A DNA stretch of 64,000 nt from Nocardioides sp. REDSEA-S33_B3. GTDB taxonomy: Bacteria; Actinomycetota; Actinomycetes; Propionibacteriales; Nocardioidaceae. A program made the position numbers and the translations under genes. The stretch covers positions 1-64,000 of the forward strand of contig LUPK01000033.1 in NCBI GenBank assembly GCA_001627335.1. Direction: 5' to 3'. Positions within the stretch are counted from its first letter, which is position 1. Each line of letters begins with the position of its first letter. This document shows, one piece after another, positions 25,160 to 33,897 of this stretch. The notes under the pieces were generated by a model, which worked only from the letters and a program-made list of their open reading frames with translations, was not told the DNA's origin and did no database searches.

Positions 25160-26473
25160 TCAGGACTCGGAGATCGAGAGCTTCGAGGTCGCGAAGTCGA
25201 GGACCGCGCCGGTGCCGTCGAGCAGCGTGACGCGGACGCCGACGATGCGGATGCCGCCCTTGATCTTCTTCTTCAGGCCGGTCTGGATCTTGGCCAGGCC
25301 GGGGATCTCGAGCTCACCGAGCTGGTCGAGGCTCTGCGGCTCCCCGCCCAGCGTGATGGCGCCGAAGCTGGCCCTGGCGTTGCGCTTGAGCTTGCCGTTG
25401 GCCATCCGCTTCACCTTGACCTTGGACTTGATCGCCTCGACGACCAGCTGGCCGCCCAGGTCGAGCTCGGCGACCGACGAGGCCTCCATGCCGACGGCCT
25501 TGCGCGTGGTCTGCTTGCCCTTCTGGCGGGCGCTGGCGCCCTCGACGGTGATCTCGTCGGCGAGGTTCACGTCGGCGGCGTCCATCGGGTCGAGCTCGCC
25601 GTCGGTGCCGGTGCAGGGCATCACCTGGTTGATCACCTTGCCGACCTCGACGAGCTCGCCGAGGACCTTGGCCTTGGCGGGGACGCCGCTGCCGTGGAAG
25701 ATGCCGGACTTGTAGCCCTTCTCGATCTTGGAGACCGAGCGCGCGACCTTGACCGTGGTCTCGGTCGGGATGACCTTGATGACCAGGCCGACGGCGTAGG
25801 CGCGCGCGTCGTCCTTGGTCTCCTTCTCGATGGTCCGGCCGAGCTCGATCACGGCCAGGCCCGGGATCGTGATCGGCTGGTCGGCCGAGGGGATGTCCAG
25901 GCTCTGCGGCTCGCCGCCGGGCGGGGTGTAGCTGATGCCGGCGATGTCGGACCGCGCCGTGGCGTGGAAGCCGTCGGCGTCGTGGAAGGCGCTGGTGGTC
26001 GACTCGACGCCGTCGATGGTGAGGCTGCCCAGCGGGGTGTCGGCGAGCACGATCTCGGCGACCCGGTGGACCGAGGCGGACGTGGCGACGCCCTTCTTCT
26101 GCGAGGTCGTCACGCGGGAGTAGACGCCACGGACCGTGCCGAGGCCGGGGACCTCGCTCTCGGCGACGAAGTTGCGGTGGGCCTTGCCGGCGTCGCTGGT
26201 GCAGGCGATCGAGCTGAGCGCCGTGCGGTCGGAGCCGACGGGCACCATGCCGCCGGAGGCGGAGGTGCCATAGCCGTTGGCCCGGAACGCGAACGACGTG
26301 CGGGTGAGCTTGGCGCGCTCGGCACTCTCACGGGCGCTGTCGGGGGCGGCGCTCGCCGCGGGGGCCAGCGCGACCGAGGCGGTCAGGCCGAGGGCCAGGG
26401 CGGTGAGCGTGCCGGTGGCGGCGCGCAGCGCGCGGGTGGGACGGGACGGGTGGCGGGGGGTGATGGGGGACAT
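25160..26473 (-). CDS. Secreted choice-of-anchor P-type protein, copy 1
   Basis: The 437-aa exported protein has a Sec signal (LTALALGLTASVALAPAASAA). It shares a framework with the next gene: TSFAFRANGYGTS near residue 60, a conserved pair of cysteines (ACTSD, MPCTGTDG), PITIPGLAVIELGRTIEKE in the middle, and ELEIPGLAKIQTGLKKK near the end. No LPxTG motif or membrane anchor follows, so it is probably released or held by another mechanism. Its function is unknown. The ribosome site GAGGAG precedes ATG 26473. It is one of two tandem paralogues. Confidence 0.8.
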   Translation of the reverse strand: MSPITPRHPSRPTRALRAATGTLTALALGLTASVALAPAASAAPDSARESAERAKLTRTSFAFRANGYGTSASGGMVPVGSDRTALSSIACTSDAGKAHRNFVAESEVPGLGTVRGVYSRVTTSQKKGVATSASVHRVAEIVLADTPLGSLTIDGVESTTSAFHDADGFHATARSDIAGISYTPPGGEPQSLDIPSADQPITIPGLAVIELGRTIEKETKDDARAYAVGLVIKVIPTETTVKVARSVSKIEKGYKSGIFHGSGVPAKAKVLGELVEVGKVINQVMPCTGTDGELDPMDAADVNLADEITVEGASARQKGKQTTRKAVGMEASSVAELDLGGQLVVEAIKSKVKVKRMANGKLKRNARASFGAITLGGEPQSLDQLGELEIPGLAKIQTGLKKKIKGGIRIVGVRVTLLDGTGAVLDFATSKLSISES

Positions 26474-26789
26474 CGTGCTCCTCGGCCGCGGGGCCGAGGC
26501 CCCGTGCGCTGGTGGGGGTGGTGGCGTCCTGCCGCGTCACGGGGCTGTGACGCACGTGACACAAGGGTTTCCAGCGTGCGCCCCTTCAAACCTGTTGGGG
26601 ATACGAGAGGGGTCTTGGCCTGCGCTGGTCCAGACCGGCTCGGTCTCGGGTACGAGACGGCGAGGCGGCCGGCGCGTGACCTCTGTGCGGGCGCACAGAC
26701 CTCGCCACCCCGCACCGATCGGGCTCGGTGCGGGGTGGGCGGAGGGGTCCAGCGCCCGGCGAGGGCGCCGGATGTGCCTGGGTGCGGCC
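26474..26789. other. Intergenic region between the two paralogues
   Basis: It holds the terminator at 26705-26738 and the promoter of the downstream gene. GTCTCGGGTACGAGAC near 26648-26663 has 6-bp arms and resembles the 16-bp hut box (GTCTCGGATCCCAGAC) in its outer half-sites. No open frame is supported. Confidence 0.4.
26705..26738 (-). terminator. Perfect 14-bp hairpin terminator
   Basis: Arms 26705-26718 and 26725-26738 pair without mismatch around a six-base loop, about 50 bp after the stop at 26790. Confidence 0.85.
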
Positions 26790-28145
26790 TCAGAAGGGGC
26801 GGATCTTGACCTTCGCCAGCCCGATGTCTACGACCGAGTCGATCTCGGTGCCCTCGAGCAGGCTGATCCTCAGGGCGACCACGCGCATGCCGTAGGGCGT
26901 GCGGGTGCGCACGTCGGTCTCGATCTTGGCCAGCCCGGGGATCTCGATCCCGTCGAGGTCGGGCAGGGCGAAGGACTGGCCGTTGAAGGAGATCGATCCC
27001 ACGGTGGTGCCGTCGGAGGAGCGGCGCACCTTCTTGCCGGTGCGCACGGCCGTGGCCTTCGAGCGGATCGCGTCGATGACGAGCGTCCCGCCACCCAGGT
27101 CGACCCGGCCGACGGTCGCGGTGGCGACGGCCTTGGCCTTGTTCCTGCGTCGGTTCTGGGTGGTGCGGGTGGTGCCCTGCGCGCCCTCGATCCGGATCGC
27201 GCCGGCGAGGTCGACGGTGGCCGCAGCCTCCTCCAGACGCTCACCGCCGGTGCCCAGGCAGGGCATCCGCTGCACGACCGCCTGGCCCACCGTGATCAGG
27301 TCGCCGAGCAGGCTGACCTGGACCGGGGCGCCGGCGCCGTTGAAGATGCCGCCGCGTTCGCCCTCCTCGATCTTCGCCGCGCTGCGGGAGATCTTCACGA
27401 CCGTGCCGGTGGGGATGATCTTGACCTCGAGCCCGGTGGCGTAGGAGCGGGCCTGGGTCTGGTTGGCTTTCTCGATGGTGCGGCCGAGCTGGATCCTCAG
27501 CAGGCCGGGCACGGTCACGGGCTGCTCCGGCGAGGGCAGCGGCAGGCTCTGCTCGAGTCCGCCGGGCAGGCCCAGGGTGAGCCGCCCGAGCGAGGTGCGC
27601 GCACGCGAGTCGTAGCCGTCGGGCCCGTGCCAGGCCTTGGCGACCGTGTTGACCGCGGAGATGCCGAGCGTCAGCAGGCCGGGCACGCCGATGGCGACGT
27701 CCGCCACCTTGTGCTTGCCGATGGAGGTGGTGCGGCCCTTCACGCGCTTGGTCTGGGTCGTGGAGTCGACGGTGCCGATCTGTAGAAGGCCGGGCACGTC
27801 GGCGTCCACGACGGTGTTGCTGTTGTTCTTGCCGAGCAGGTTGGTGCACCCGATCGAGCTGACGGCGGTCCGGCTGGAGTCCACGGGCAGGTCGCCGCCC
27901 TCGACGCTGGTGCCGTACCCGTTGGCGCGGAAGGCGAAGCGGGTGGAGCGCAGCTTCGTGGAGCGCTCGGCGAGCGTGGCGACGGCCCCGCTCGCGGCTG
28001 CCGGCGCGGCGGTCGCGGGGCCGCCACTCGACGCGGCGAGCGTCGGCGGGGCAGCGAACGCGAGGCCGGCGGCCAGTGCGCCGACTGCGAGGCCGGCCCC
28101 CCATCTGCGGGCTCGGTGGCGGGCAGCGGTCGTGGGTGCAGGCAT
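26790..28145 (-). CDS. Secreted choice-of-anchor P-type protein, copy 2
   Basis: The 451-aa exported paralogue of copy 1 has a signal peptide (GAGLAVGALAAGLAFAAPPTLA), then RFAFRANGYGTSVEGGDLPV, the same two conserved cysteines (IGCTNLLG, MPCLGTGG), PVTVPGLLRIQLGRTIEKA and GIEIPGLAKIETDVRTR. No sorting signal is seen. ATG 28145 has a GAGGGAG ribosome site; an upstream in-frame start at 28211 would spoil the signal peptide. It diverges from hutH. Separate terminators and promoters suggest the copies are regulated independently. Confidence 0.8.
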   Translation of the reverse strand: MPAPTTAARHRARRWGAGLAVGALAAGLAFAAPPTLAASSGGPATAAPAAASGAVATLAERSTKLRSTRFAFRANGYGTSVEGGDLPVDSSRTAVSSIGCTNLLGKNNSNTVVDADVPGLLQIGTVDSTTQTKRVKGRTTSIGKHKVADVAIGVPGLLTLGISAVNTVAKAWHGPDGYDSRARTSLGRLTLGLPGGLEQSLPLPSPEQPVTVPGLLRIQLGRTIEKANQTQARSYATGLEVKIIPTGTVVKISRSAAKIEEGERGGIFNGAGAPVQVSLLGDLITVGQAVVQRMPCLGTGGERLEEAAATVDLAGAIRIEGAQGTTRTTQNRRRNKAKAVATATVGRVDLGGGTLVIDAIRSKATAVRTGKKVRRSSDGTTVGSISFNGQSFALPDLDGIEIPGLAKIETDVRTRTPYGMRVVALRISLLEGTEIDSVVDIGLAKVKIRPF

Positions 28146-28236
28146 GGGTCTCCCTCGGATCGGGCCCTGCCCCCCGCGGACCCTGGTGTGGATGCTGCGT
28201 CGCGCCCTCACGCGATCAGCGCTCGACGGGACTCCC

Positions 28237-28284
28237 TGACCCGTCGGACAAGAGCCATCCTTGCCCAGACGGGCCGACGGGTCA
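28237..28284. promoter_or_regulatory. 11-bp inverted repeat upstream of hutH
   Basis: TGACCCGTCGG (28237-28247) is perfectly inverted at 28274-28284, with a 26-bp spacer. It lies in the 227-bp divergent region between the secreted protein gene and hutH. It may be an operator or an RNA hairpin; sequence alone does not decide. Confidence 0.4.
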
Positions 28285-28309
28285 CGTCCGGCATCCGCCA
28301 GGCGGACCG

Positions 28310-28325
28310 GTCTCGGATCCCAGAC
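28310..28325. promoter_or_regulatory. 16-bp box upstream of hutH, shared with the M20/MFS operon
   Basis: GTCTCGGATCCCAGAC is a near-perfect palindrome (GTCT...AGAC around GGATCC), 47 bp before the hutH start. The identical 16-mer occurs on the other strand at 38633-38648, 55 bp before the M20 peptidase start. A common regulator is inferred. Confidence 0.5.
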
Positions 28326-28372
28326 AGCTCCACCGGCGGACCCCTGGTGCCCCTCCGGCCCGAGGGCGTGTC

Positions 28373-29968
28373 ATGGACGACATGGAGAGCGTGTCGAGCA
28401 ACGGGGTCGATCCGGGAGCCAGGTCGGCGGTCGAGGTGGGGGTCGGCCCCCTCGCCCCCGACCAGGTCGTGGCCGTGGCGCGGGGTGGCGCCGGGGTCCG
28501 GCTGGGCGAGGACGCGCTGGCCGCGATCGACCGGGCCCGCGCGGTGGTCGAGGGGCTCGCGGCGGCCGACACCCCGGCGTACGGCGTCTCGACGGGGTTC
28601 GGGGCGCTCGCGACCCGGCACATCCCCACCGAGATGCGGGCGCGTCTGCAGCGCTCGCTGGTGCGCTCGCACGCCGCCGGCTCCGGCCCGGAGATCGAGC
28701 GCGAGGTGGTGCGGGCGCTGATGCTGCTGCGGCTCTCGACGCTGGCGACCGGTCGCACCGGGGTACGCCGGGAGACCGCCGCCCTGCTGGCCGGACTCCT
28801 CCACCACGGCATCACGCCGGTCGTGCGCGAGCACGGCTCGCTGGGTTGCTCGGGCGACCTCGCGCCGCTCTCGCACTGCGCGCTGGCGCTGATGGGGGAG
28901 GGCGAGGTGCGCGACGCCTCCGGCACCTTGATGCCCGCCGCGGACGCGTTGGCAGCCGCCGGGCTCGAGCCGGTCGAGCTGGCCGCCAAGGAGGGCCTCG
29001 CCCTCATCAACGGCACCGACGGGATGCTCGGGATGCTCGTGCTGGCGCTGCACGACCTGCGGGTGCTCCTGCGCACCGCCGACGTCGCGGCCGCCATGTC
29101 GGTCGAGGGGCTGCTCGGCACCGACCGGGTCTTCGCACCCGAGCTGCAGGCGATCCGGCCGCACCCGGGTCAGGCCGACTCGGCGGCCAACCTGGTGCGG
29201 CTGCTGGCCGGCTCGGGCGTCGTCGCGTCCCACCGCACACCCGACTGCACGCGGGTCCAGGACGCCTACTCGCTGCGCTGTGCCCCGCAGGTGCACGGCG
29301 CCGCCCGGGACACCGCGGACCACGCGGCCCGCGTCGCCTCGTGGGAGCTGGCGTCGGCGGTGGACAACCCCGTGGTCGTCGAGGATCGCGTCGAGTCCAA
29401 CGGCAACTTCCACGGCGCCCCGGTCGCCTACGTGCTCGACTTCCTCGCGATCCCGGTCGCGGACGTGGCCTCGATGAGCGAGCGGCGTACCGACCGGTTC
29501 CTCGACAGGGCCCGCAACCACGGGCTGCCGCCGTTCCTGGCCGACGACCCGGGCGTCGACAGCGGGCTGATGATCGCGCAGTACACCCAGGCCGCTGTCG
29601 TCTCCGAGCTCAAGCGGCTCGCGGTGCCGGCGTCGGTCGACTCGATCCCGTCCTCGGCGATGCAGGAGGACCACGTGTCGATGGGCTGGGGCGCGGCGCG
29701 CAAGCTGCGCCGCGCGGTCGACGGGCTGGCGCGCGTCGTCGCGATCGAGGTGATGACCGCGGCCCGCGCGCTGGACCTGCGGGCGGCGGCGCTCGGCGTC
29801 TCCCCCTCACCGGCCACCGGCGCGGTCGTCGACCTTCTCCGCTCCTCCGGCGTCGCGGGCCCCGGCCCCGATCGCCACCTGTCCCCCGAGATCGAGACCT
29901 GTGTCGACCTCGTCCGCTCCCGCGCCGTGCTGGCCGCCGCGACCTCTGTGATCGGAGACCTCGCATGA
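28373..29968 (+). CDS. hutH: Histidine ammonia-lyase
   Basis: The 531-aa enzyme deaminates L-histidine to trans-urocanate, the first step of histidine catabolism. The electrophilic MIO prosthetic group forms from residues 159-161 in [14 protein letters not shown]. Cys replaces the usual Ala, as in other actinobacterial HutH proteins. Other lyase landmarks are [19 protein letters not shown], and [14 protein letters not shown] near the middle. The start (ATG 28373 or 28382) gives a slightly long N-terminus; the conserved part begins around residue 20. It overlaps hutU by 4 bp. Confidence 0.96.
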   Translation: MDDMESVSSNGVDPGARSAVEVGVGPLAPDQVVAVARGGAGVRLGEDALAAIDRARAVVEGLAAADTPAYGVSTGFGALATRHIPTEMRARLQRSLVRSHAAGSGPEIEREVVRALMLLRLSTLATGRTGVRRETAALLAGLLHHGITPVVREHGSLGCSGDLAPLSHCALALMGEGEVRDASGTLMPAADALAAAGLEPVELAAKEGLALINGTDGMLGMLVLALHDLRVLLRTADVAAAMSVEGLLGTDRVFAPELQAIRPHPGQADSAANLVRLLAGSGVVASHRTPDCTRVQDAYSLRCAPQVHGAARDTADHAARVASWELASAVDNPVVVEDRVESNGNFHGAPVAYVLDFLAIPVADVASMSERRTDRFLDRARNHGLPPFLADDPGVDSGLMIAQYTQAAVVSELKRLAVPASVDSIPSSAMQEDHVSMGWGAARKLRRAVDGLARVVAIEVMTAARALDLRAAALGVSPSPATGAVVDLLRSSGVAGPGPDRHLSPEIETCVDLVRSRAVLAAATSVIGDLA

Positions 29969-31647
29969 CCTCCTCTCCCTCGAACCCGCGGCTGCCGATC
30001 CACGCCGCCACCGGCACCGACCTCACCGCACGCTCCTGGCAGACCGAGGCGCCGCTGCGGATGCTGATGAACAACCTCGACCCGGAGGTGGCCGAGGACC
30101 CCGACCACCTCGTCGTGTACGGCGGCACCGGCCGCGCCGCCCGCTCCTGGGAGGCCTACGACGCGATCGTCGACACCCTGCGCGACCTCGCCGACGACGA
30201 GACTCTGCTGGTGCAGTCGGGCAAGCCGGTCGCGGTGATGCGCACCCACACCTGGGCGCCGCGCGTGCTGATCGCCAACTCCAACCTCGTGGGCGACTGG
30301 GCGAGCTGGGAGGAGTTCCGTCGGCTCGAGGACCTCGGGCTGACGATGTACGGCCAGATGACCGCGGGCTCGTGGATCTACATCGGCACCCAGGGGATCC
30401 TCCAGGGCACCTACGAGACGTTCGCGGCGGTGGCCGACAAGCGGTTCGGGGGGACGCTGGCCGGCACCATCACCGTCACTGCCGGCCTGGGCGGGATGGG
30501 TGGCGCGCAGCCGCTGGCGGTGACGATGAACGACGGCGTCGCGATCTGCCTCGAGTGCGACGAGGCCCGCATCCAGCGCCGCATCGACCACCGCTACCTC
30601 GACGTGCGGGCGTCCTCGCTGGAGGAGGCCGTGTCGATGGCGGTGCGGGCCCGCGACGAGCGGCGGGCGCTGTCGATCGGCGTGCTCGGCAACGCCGCCG
30701 AGATGCTGCCGCGGCTGCTGGAGATGGACGCCCCTGTCGACGTCGTCACCGACCAGACCTCGGCCCATGACCCGTTGGCCTACCTGCCGGTCGGGGTGCC
30801 CTTCGAGGAGTGGGAGGAGCGGCGTACCGCCGACCCGGCGGCGTTCACCAAGGAGGCGCAGGCCTCGATGGCCGCCCACGTCCGGGCGATGGTGGAGCTC
30901 CAGGACCGGGGCGCCGAGGTGTTCGACTACGGCAACTCCATCCGCGACGAGGCCCGCAAGGGCGGCTACGACCGGGCCTTCGAGTTCCCGGGCTTCGTGC
31001 CGGCCTACATCCGCCCGCAGTTCTGCGGGGGCCGCGGCCCCTTCCGGTGGGCGGCGCTGTCGGGCGACCCCGCCGACATCGCGGCCACCGACCGCGCCAT
31101 CCTCGAGCTCTTCCCCGAGGACGAGAAGCTGCGCCGCTGGATCACCATGGCCGGCGAGCGCGTCCACTTCCAGGGCCTGCCGTCCCGGATCTGCTGGCTC
31201 GGCTACGGCGAGCGTGCCCGCGCAGGCGCGAAGTTCAACGAGATGGTCGCCTCGGGTGAGCTGGCCGCGCCGGTCGTGATCGGGCGCGACCACCTCGACT
31301 GCGGCTCGGTCGCCTCGCCCTACCGGGAGACCGAGTCGATGCTCGACGGCTCCGACGCGATCGCGGACTGGGCGCTGCTCAACGCGCTGGTCAACACCGC
31401 CTCCGGCGCCACGTGGGTCTCGATCCACCACGGCGGCGGCGTCGGCATCGGCCGCTCGATCCACGCCGGGCAGGTCGTCGTCGCCGACGGCACCGAGCTG
31501 GCTGCGGAGAAGATCGAGCGGGTGCTGACCAACGACCCCGGCATGGGGGTCGTGCGGCACGTCGACGCCGGCTACGACCGGGCCGACGAGGTCGCCCGCG
31601 AGCGGGGGGTGCGGGTGCCCATGGACTTCTCGTCGCGGGAGTCGTAA
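29965..31647 (+). CDS. hutU: Urocanate hydratase
   Basis: This 560-aa NAD-dependent enzyme converts urocanate to imidazolone propionate. Family landmarks include [37 protein letters not shown], the NAD-binding [34 protein letters not shown] and the active-site [15 protein letters not shown] 29965 overlaps the hutH stop (ATGA), so translation is coupled. The remaining pathway enzymes (HutI, HutF) are 8 kb away in a separate unit. Confidence 0.97.
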   Translation: MTSSPSNPRLPIHAATGTDLTARSWQTEAPLRMLMNNLDPEVAEDPDHLVVYGGTGRAARSWEAYDAIVDTLRDLADDETLLVQSGKPVAVMRTHTWAPRVLIANSNLVGDWASWEEFRRLEDLGLTMYGQMTAGSWIYIGTQGILQGTYETFAAVADKRFGGTLAGTITVTAGLGGMGGAQPLAVTMNDGVAICLECDEARIQRRIDHRYLDVRASSLEEAVSMAVRARDERRALSIGVLGNAAEMLPRLLEMDAPVDVVTDQTSAHDPLAYLPVGVPFEEWEERRTADPAAFTKEAQASMAAHVRAMVELQDRGAEVFDYGNSIRDEARKGGYDRAFEFPGFVPAYIRPQFCGGRGPFRWAALSGDPADIAATDRAILELFPEDEKLRRWITMAGERVHFQGLPSRICWLGYGERARAGAKFNEMVASGELAAPVVIGRDHLDCGSVASPYRETESMLDGSDAIADWALLNALVNTASGATWVSIHHGGGVGIGRSIHAGQVVVADGTELAAEKIERVLTNDPGMGVVRHVDAGYDRADEVARERGVRVPMDFSSRES

Positions 31648-31685
31648 GGACTTCGTCACCGTGGTCGGCGCCTGCACCCGGCAGC

Positions 31686-31865
31686 ATGGGGACGTGCGCC
31701 GACTCCGACGTCGTCCTCTACGTCGCCGCCAGCTGGTGCCACCACTGCCAGGACACCGACGCCTCGCTCGACGCCGACGGGGTGCCGGCGGGCCTGACGC
31801 TGGTGAAGATCGACTACGACGAGCGGACCGACCGCGTCAGCGGGGGCTGTCGAGGACCATGGTGA
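31686..31865 (+). pseudogene. Truncated thioredoxin-like gene remnant
   Basis: The 59-codon frame reads like the first half of a thioredoxin: VLYVAASWCHHCQDTD carries the WCxxC redox motif, followed by GLTLVKIDYDERTD. The frame then ends in unrelated residues inside the 3' end of dtd on the other strand. The beta-3/beta-4/helix-4 half and the cis-proline are absent, so it cannot fold as a normal thioredoxin. A deletion joining a thioredoxin gene to the dtd end is the simplest explanation. It lies 38 bp after hutU. Confidence 0.55.
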
Positions 31866-32268
31866 TCGGCCCGTCGTTGACCGACGAGACCTGCATGTCG
31901 GCCCCGAAGACGCCGCGCTGCACGGGGGCGCCGAGGCGCTCCAGCTCGGTGCACACGGCGTCGTACAACGGCTCGGAGACGGGGCCGGGCGCTGCGGCGG
32001 CCCAGGTGGGTCGGCGACCCTTGCGGGCGTCGCCGTAGAGCGTGAACTGGCTGACGACCAGCACGGGGGCGCCCACGTCGGAGGCGGAGCGCTCCTCGCG
32101 CAGCAGCCGCAGCTCCCAGATCTTGCGGGCGGTCCACGCGACGTCGGCGGGGCCGTCGTCGTGGGTGACCCCGAGGTAGACGAGCAGCCCGGGCTCGGTG
32201 GTCGCGCCGACCACCTCGCCGTCGACGGTCACGCTGGCCGACAGGGTGCGCTGCACGACTGCTCGCAT
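31837..32268 (-). CDS. dtd: D-aminoacyl-tRNA deacylase
   Basis: The 143-aa protein removes D-amino acids (and misacylated glycine) from tRNA. The two signature motifs are present: [15 protein letters not shown] contains the SQFTL catalytic segment, and [13 protein letters not shown] provides the cross-subunit Gly-cisPro-type motif (here DGP). Length and the start [15 protein letters not shown] agree with the family. ATG 32268; a ten-codon extension is unsupported. Confidence 0.96.
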   Translation of the reverse strand: MRAVVQRTLSASVTVDGEVVGATTEPGLLVYLGVTHDDGPADVAWTARKIWELRLLREERSASDVGAPVLVVSQFTLYGDARKGRRPTWAAAAPGPVSEPLYDAVCTELERLGAPVQRGVFGADMQVSSVNDGPITMVLDSPR

Positions 32269-32280
32269 GGGCCCATCCTC

Positions 32281-32310
32281 CCCGGCGCCCGACCCCATCC
32301 GGGCGCCGGG
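32281..32310 (-). terminator. 10-bp hairpin after the 47-aa membrane protein
   Basis: CCCGGCGCCC (32281-32290) pairs with GGGCGCCGGG (32301-32310), eight bases past the stop at 32318 and before the dtd start. Confidence 0.7.
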
Positions 32311-32317
32311 GGAGGGA

Positions 32318-32461
32318 CTACCAGACCCGACGGGTGTTGCCGCCCATCGGGACGAGGTTGAGCACCAGACCGACGACCAGCAGGATCGCGCCGATCGTGG
32401 TGAGGATGGAGATCTTCGCGATGAGCCCGATGATGAGCAGGATCAGTCCGAGGACGACCAT
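32318..32461 (-). CDS. 47-aa hydrophobic membrane protein
   Basis: A perfect AGGAGG site precedes ATG 32461, and the product is almost wholly hydrophobic: [20 protein letters not shown] followed by [16 protein letters not shown] and a short basic tail, NTRRVW. It forms two closely spaced membrane helices. It resembles the short DUF6131-type actinobacterial membrane proteins, whose function is unknown. An 8-bp hairpin (32481-32501) lies in its leader and a terminator follows it, so it is probably a free-standing gene. Confidence 0.8.
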   Translation of the reverse strand: MVVLGLILLIIGLIAKISILTTIGAILLVVGLVLNLVPMGGNTRRVW

Positions 32462-32559
32462 GGGGAACCTCCTGTAGCGGGCCCGCCCTCGGTGGGCGGG
32501 CGTTGCTCCTACCGTTTCCCGCCCTTGCCGGGGCTCACTCCGCCCGATTGGGTGAGGGG

Positions 32560-32970
32560 ATGGCGCACCCGCAGATGTTCGACGACGACGACCCGGTGCT
32601 CGCGCGGCTGCGCTCCGTGGCCCTCGCCCTGCCGGGCGCGGACATGAAGGTGTCGCACGGGCGGCCGGCGTTCTTCACGCAGAAGGTGTTCGCCTACTAC
32701 GGCGGCTCGCAGAAGGTCGACGGGTCGTGGGTGGCCCACGACTGCTCGATCATGGTGCAGCCCGACCCCGCCGACCGCCCGGCGCTGCTGGACGACCCGC
32801 GCGTCTGGGTCCCGGCCTACCTCGGCGGGGCCGGGTGGCTCGGCGTCGACCTCGACCCCGACCCGGTCGCGGTGGACTGGGCCGAGGTCGGCGAGCTGCT
32901 CGATGCGTCGTACCGGCTGACCGCGCCGGCGCGGTTGGTGCGGGAGCTGGAGGGGCGCGCGGCGGGGTAG
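32560..32970 (+). CDS. MmcQ/YjbR-family protein
   Basis: The 136-aa protein has the YjbR fold, with the family landmarks ALALPGADMKVSHGRPAFFTQKVFAYY, the central SIMVQPDP, and VPAYLGGAGWLGVDLD followed by a helix (VDWAEVGELLDASYRLTAP). These proteins are double-wing DNA-binding-like, and no defined role is agreed. ATG 32560 (MAHPQMFDDD) follows GGTGAGGGG. It is convergent with the lyase operon and separated from it by a 30-bp palindrome. Confidence 0.85.
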   Translation: MAHPQMFDDDDPVLARLRSVALALPGADMKVSHGRPAFFTQKVFAYYGGSQKVDGSWVAHDCSIMVQPDPADRPALLDDPRVWVPAYLGGAGWLGVDLDPDPVAVDWAEVGELLDASYRLTAPARLVRELEGRAAG

Positions 32971-32981
32971 TCCGAATCCCG

Positions 32982-33011
32982 TTTCCTGCTTACTGCGCAG
33001 TAAGCAGGAAA
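32982..33011. terminator. 30-bp perfect palindrome, bidirectional terminator
   Basis: TTTCCTGCTTACTG (32982-32995), central CG, and the exact complement (32998-33011), followed by an A-run on the plus strand (T-run on the minus strand). It lies between convergent genes. It is far richer in A and T than its surroundings. Confidence 0.8.
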
Positions 33012-33040
33012 AAGAATGCGTCGTAACCCGGCCGGCCGCC

Positions 33041-33895
33041 TCAGCCCAGCGCCGAGATCGCCTCGTGGATCGTCAGCGTCCGGCGGGCGGACTCGACGTG
33101 CAGGTTCTCGATCATCTTGTTCTTGTACGTCGCGACACCGGAGCCGGCCGTCTCGAAGGCCTCGATCAGGCCCTTGGCGTCCTCGACCGCCTCGGCGGAG
33201 GGGGCGAACTGCTCGTTGGCGGGCTCGACCTGTCCGGGGTGGATGAGGGTCTTGCCGTCGAAGCCCATCTGGCGGCCCTGCTCGCACTCGGCGAGGAAGC
33301 CCTCGGCGTTCTTCACGTCGTTGTAGACGCCGTCGAGGATCTGCACGCCGGCGGCGCGGGCCGCGAGCAGCGCCATCGACAGCGAGGTCATCAGCGGGGC
33401 GCGGCCGGGGACGTGCTCGGCGTACAGCTCCTTGACCAGGTCGTTGGTGCCCATCACGATCACCGCGAGCCGGTCGGAGGCGGCCGCGATCTCGCGCGCG
33501 TTGAAGATCGCCTCGGGCGTCTCGACCATCGCCCAGAGCTTGGTGTGCTCCGGCGCGCCGGCCTTCTCCATCGCCTCGACGAGGCCGAGCACCTCGGCGG
33601 CGCTGTTGACCTTGGGGACCACGATGCCGTCGGGACCGGCCTTCGCCGCGGCGGCGAGGTCGGCGTCGTGCCACTCGGTGCCGAGGCTGTTGACGCGGAT
33701 GGTGACGGTACGCCGGCCGTACTCACCGCTCGACGCGGCCGCGCACACGGCCTCCCGGGCGGCGGGCTTGGCGTCGGGGGCGACGGAGTCCTCGAGGTCG
33801 AGGATCAGGCCGTCGCAGGGGATGGTCTTGGCCTTCTCCAGGGCCCGGTCGTTGGCGCCGGGCATGTAGAGGACGGAGCGGAGAACGGTCGTCAT
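33041..33895 (-). CDS. CitE-type (HpcH/HpaI-fold) CoA-ester lyase, second gene
   Basis: The 284-aa TIM-barrel enzyme belongs to the citrate-lyase-beta/malyl-CoA-lyase superfamily. Landmarks are SVLYMPGANDRALEKA, LILDLEDSVAPDAK with the metal-binding acidic residues, IVVPKVNSA, MVETPEAIFNA, and HPGQVEPANEQFAP near the C-terminus. It follows the related gene after 2 bp, so the two may form one enzyme or act in one pathway. Reactions of this group include cleavage of malyl-CoA, methylmalyl-CoA, citramalyl-CoA or HMG-CoA. The substrate is not decided. Confidence 0.88.
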   Translation of the reverse strand: MTTVLRSVLYMPGANDRALEKAKTIPCDGLILDLEDSVAPDAKPAAREAVCAAASSGEYGRRTVTIRVNSLGTEWHDADLAAAAKAGPDGIVVPKVNSAAEVLGLVEAMEKAGAPEHTKLWAMVETPEAIFNAREIAAASDRLAVIVMGTNDLVKELYAEHVPGRAPLMTSLSMALLAARAAGVQILDGVYNDVKNAEGFLAECEQGRQMGFDGKTLIHPGQVEPANEQFAPSAEAVEDAKGLIEAFETAGSGVATYKNKMIENLHVESARRTLTIHEAISALG

Positions 33896-33897
33896 GG

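Noticed and set aside
28847..28855. Cys-Ser-Gly instead of Ala-Ser-Gly in HutH considered as a disabled active site
   Set aside because: The Ser and Gly needed for MIO formation are present, and Cys at this place is found in other actinobacterial histidine ammonia-lyases.
32982..33011. 30-bp palindrome considered as the end of an insertion sequence
   Set aside because: No transposase frame, partner inverted repeat or target duplication is visible; position between convergent genes fits a terminator.
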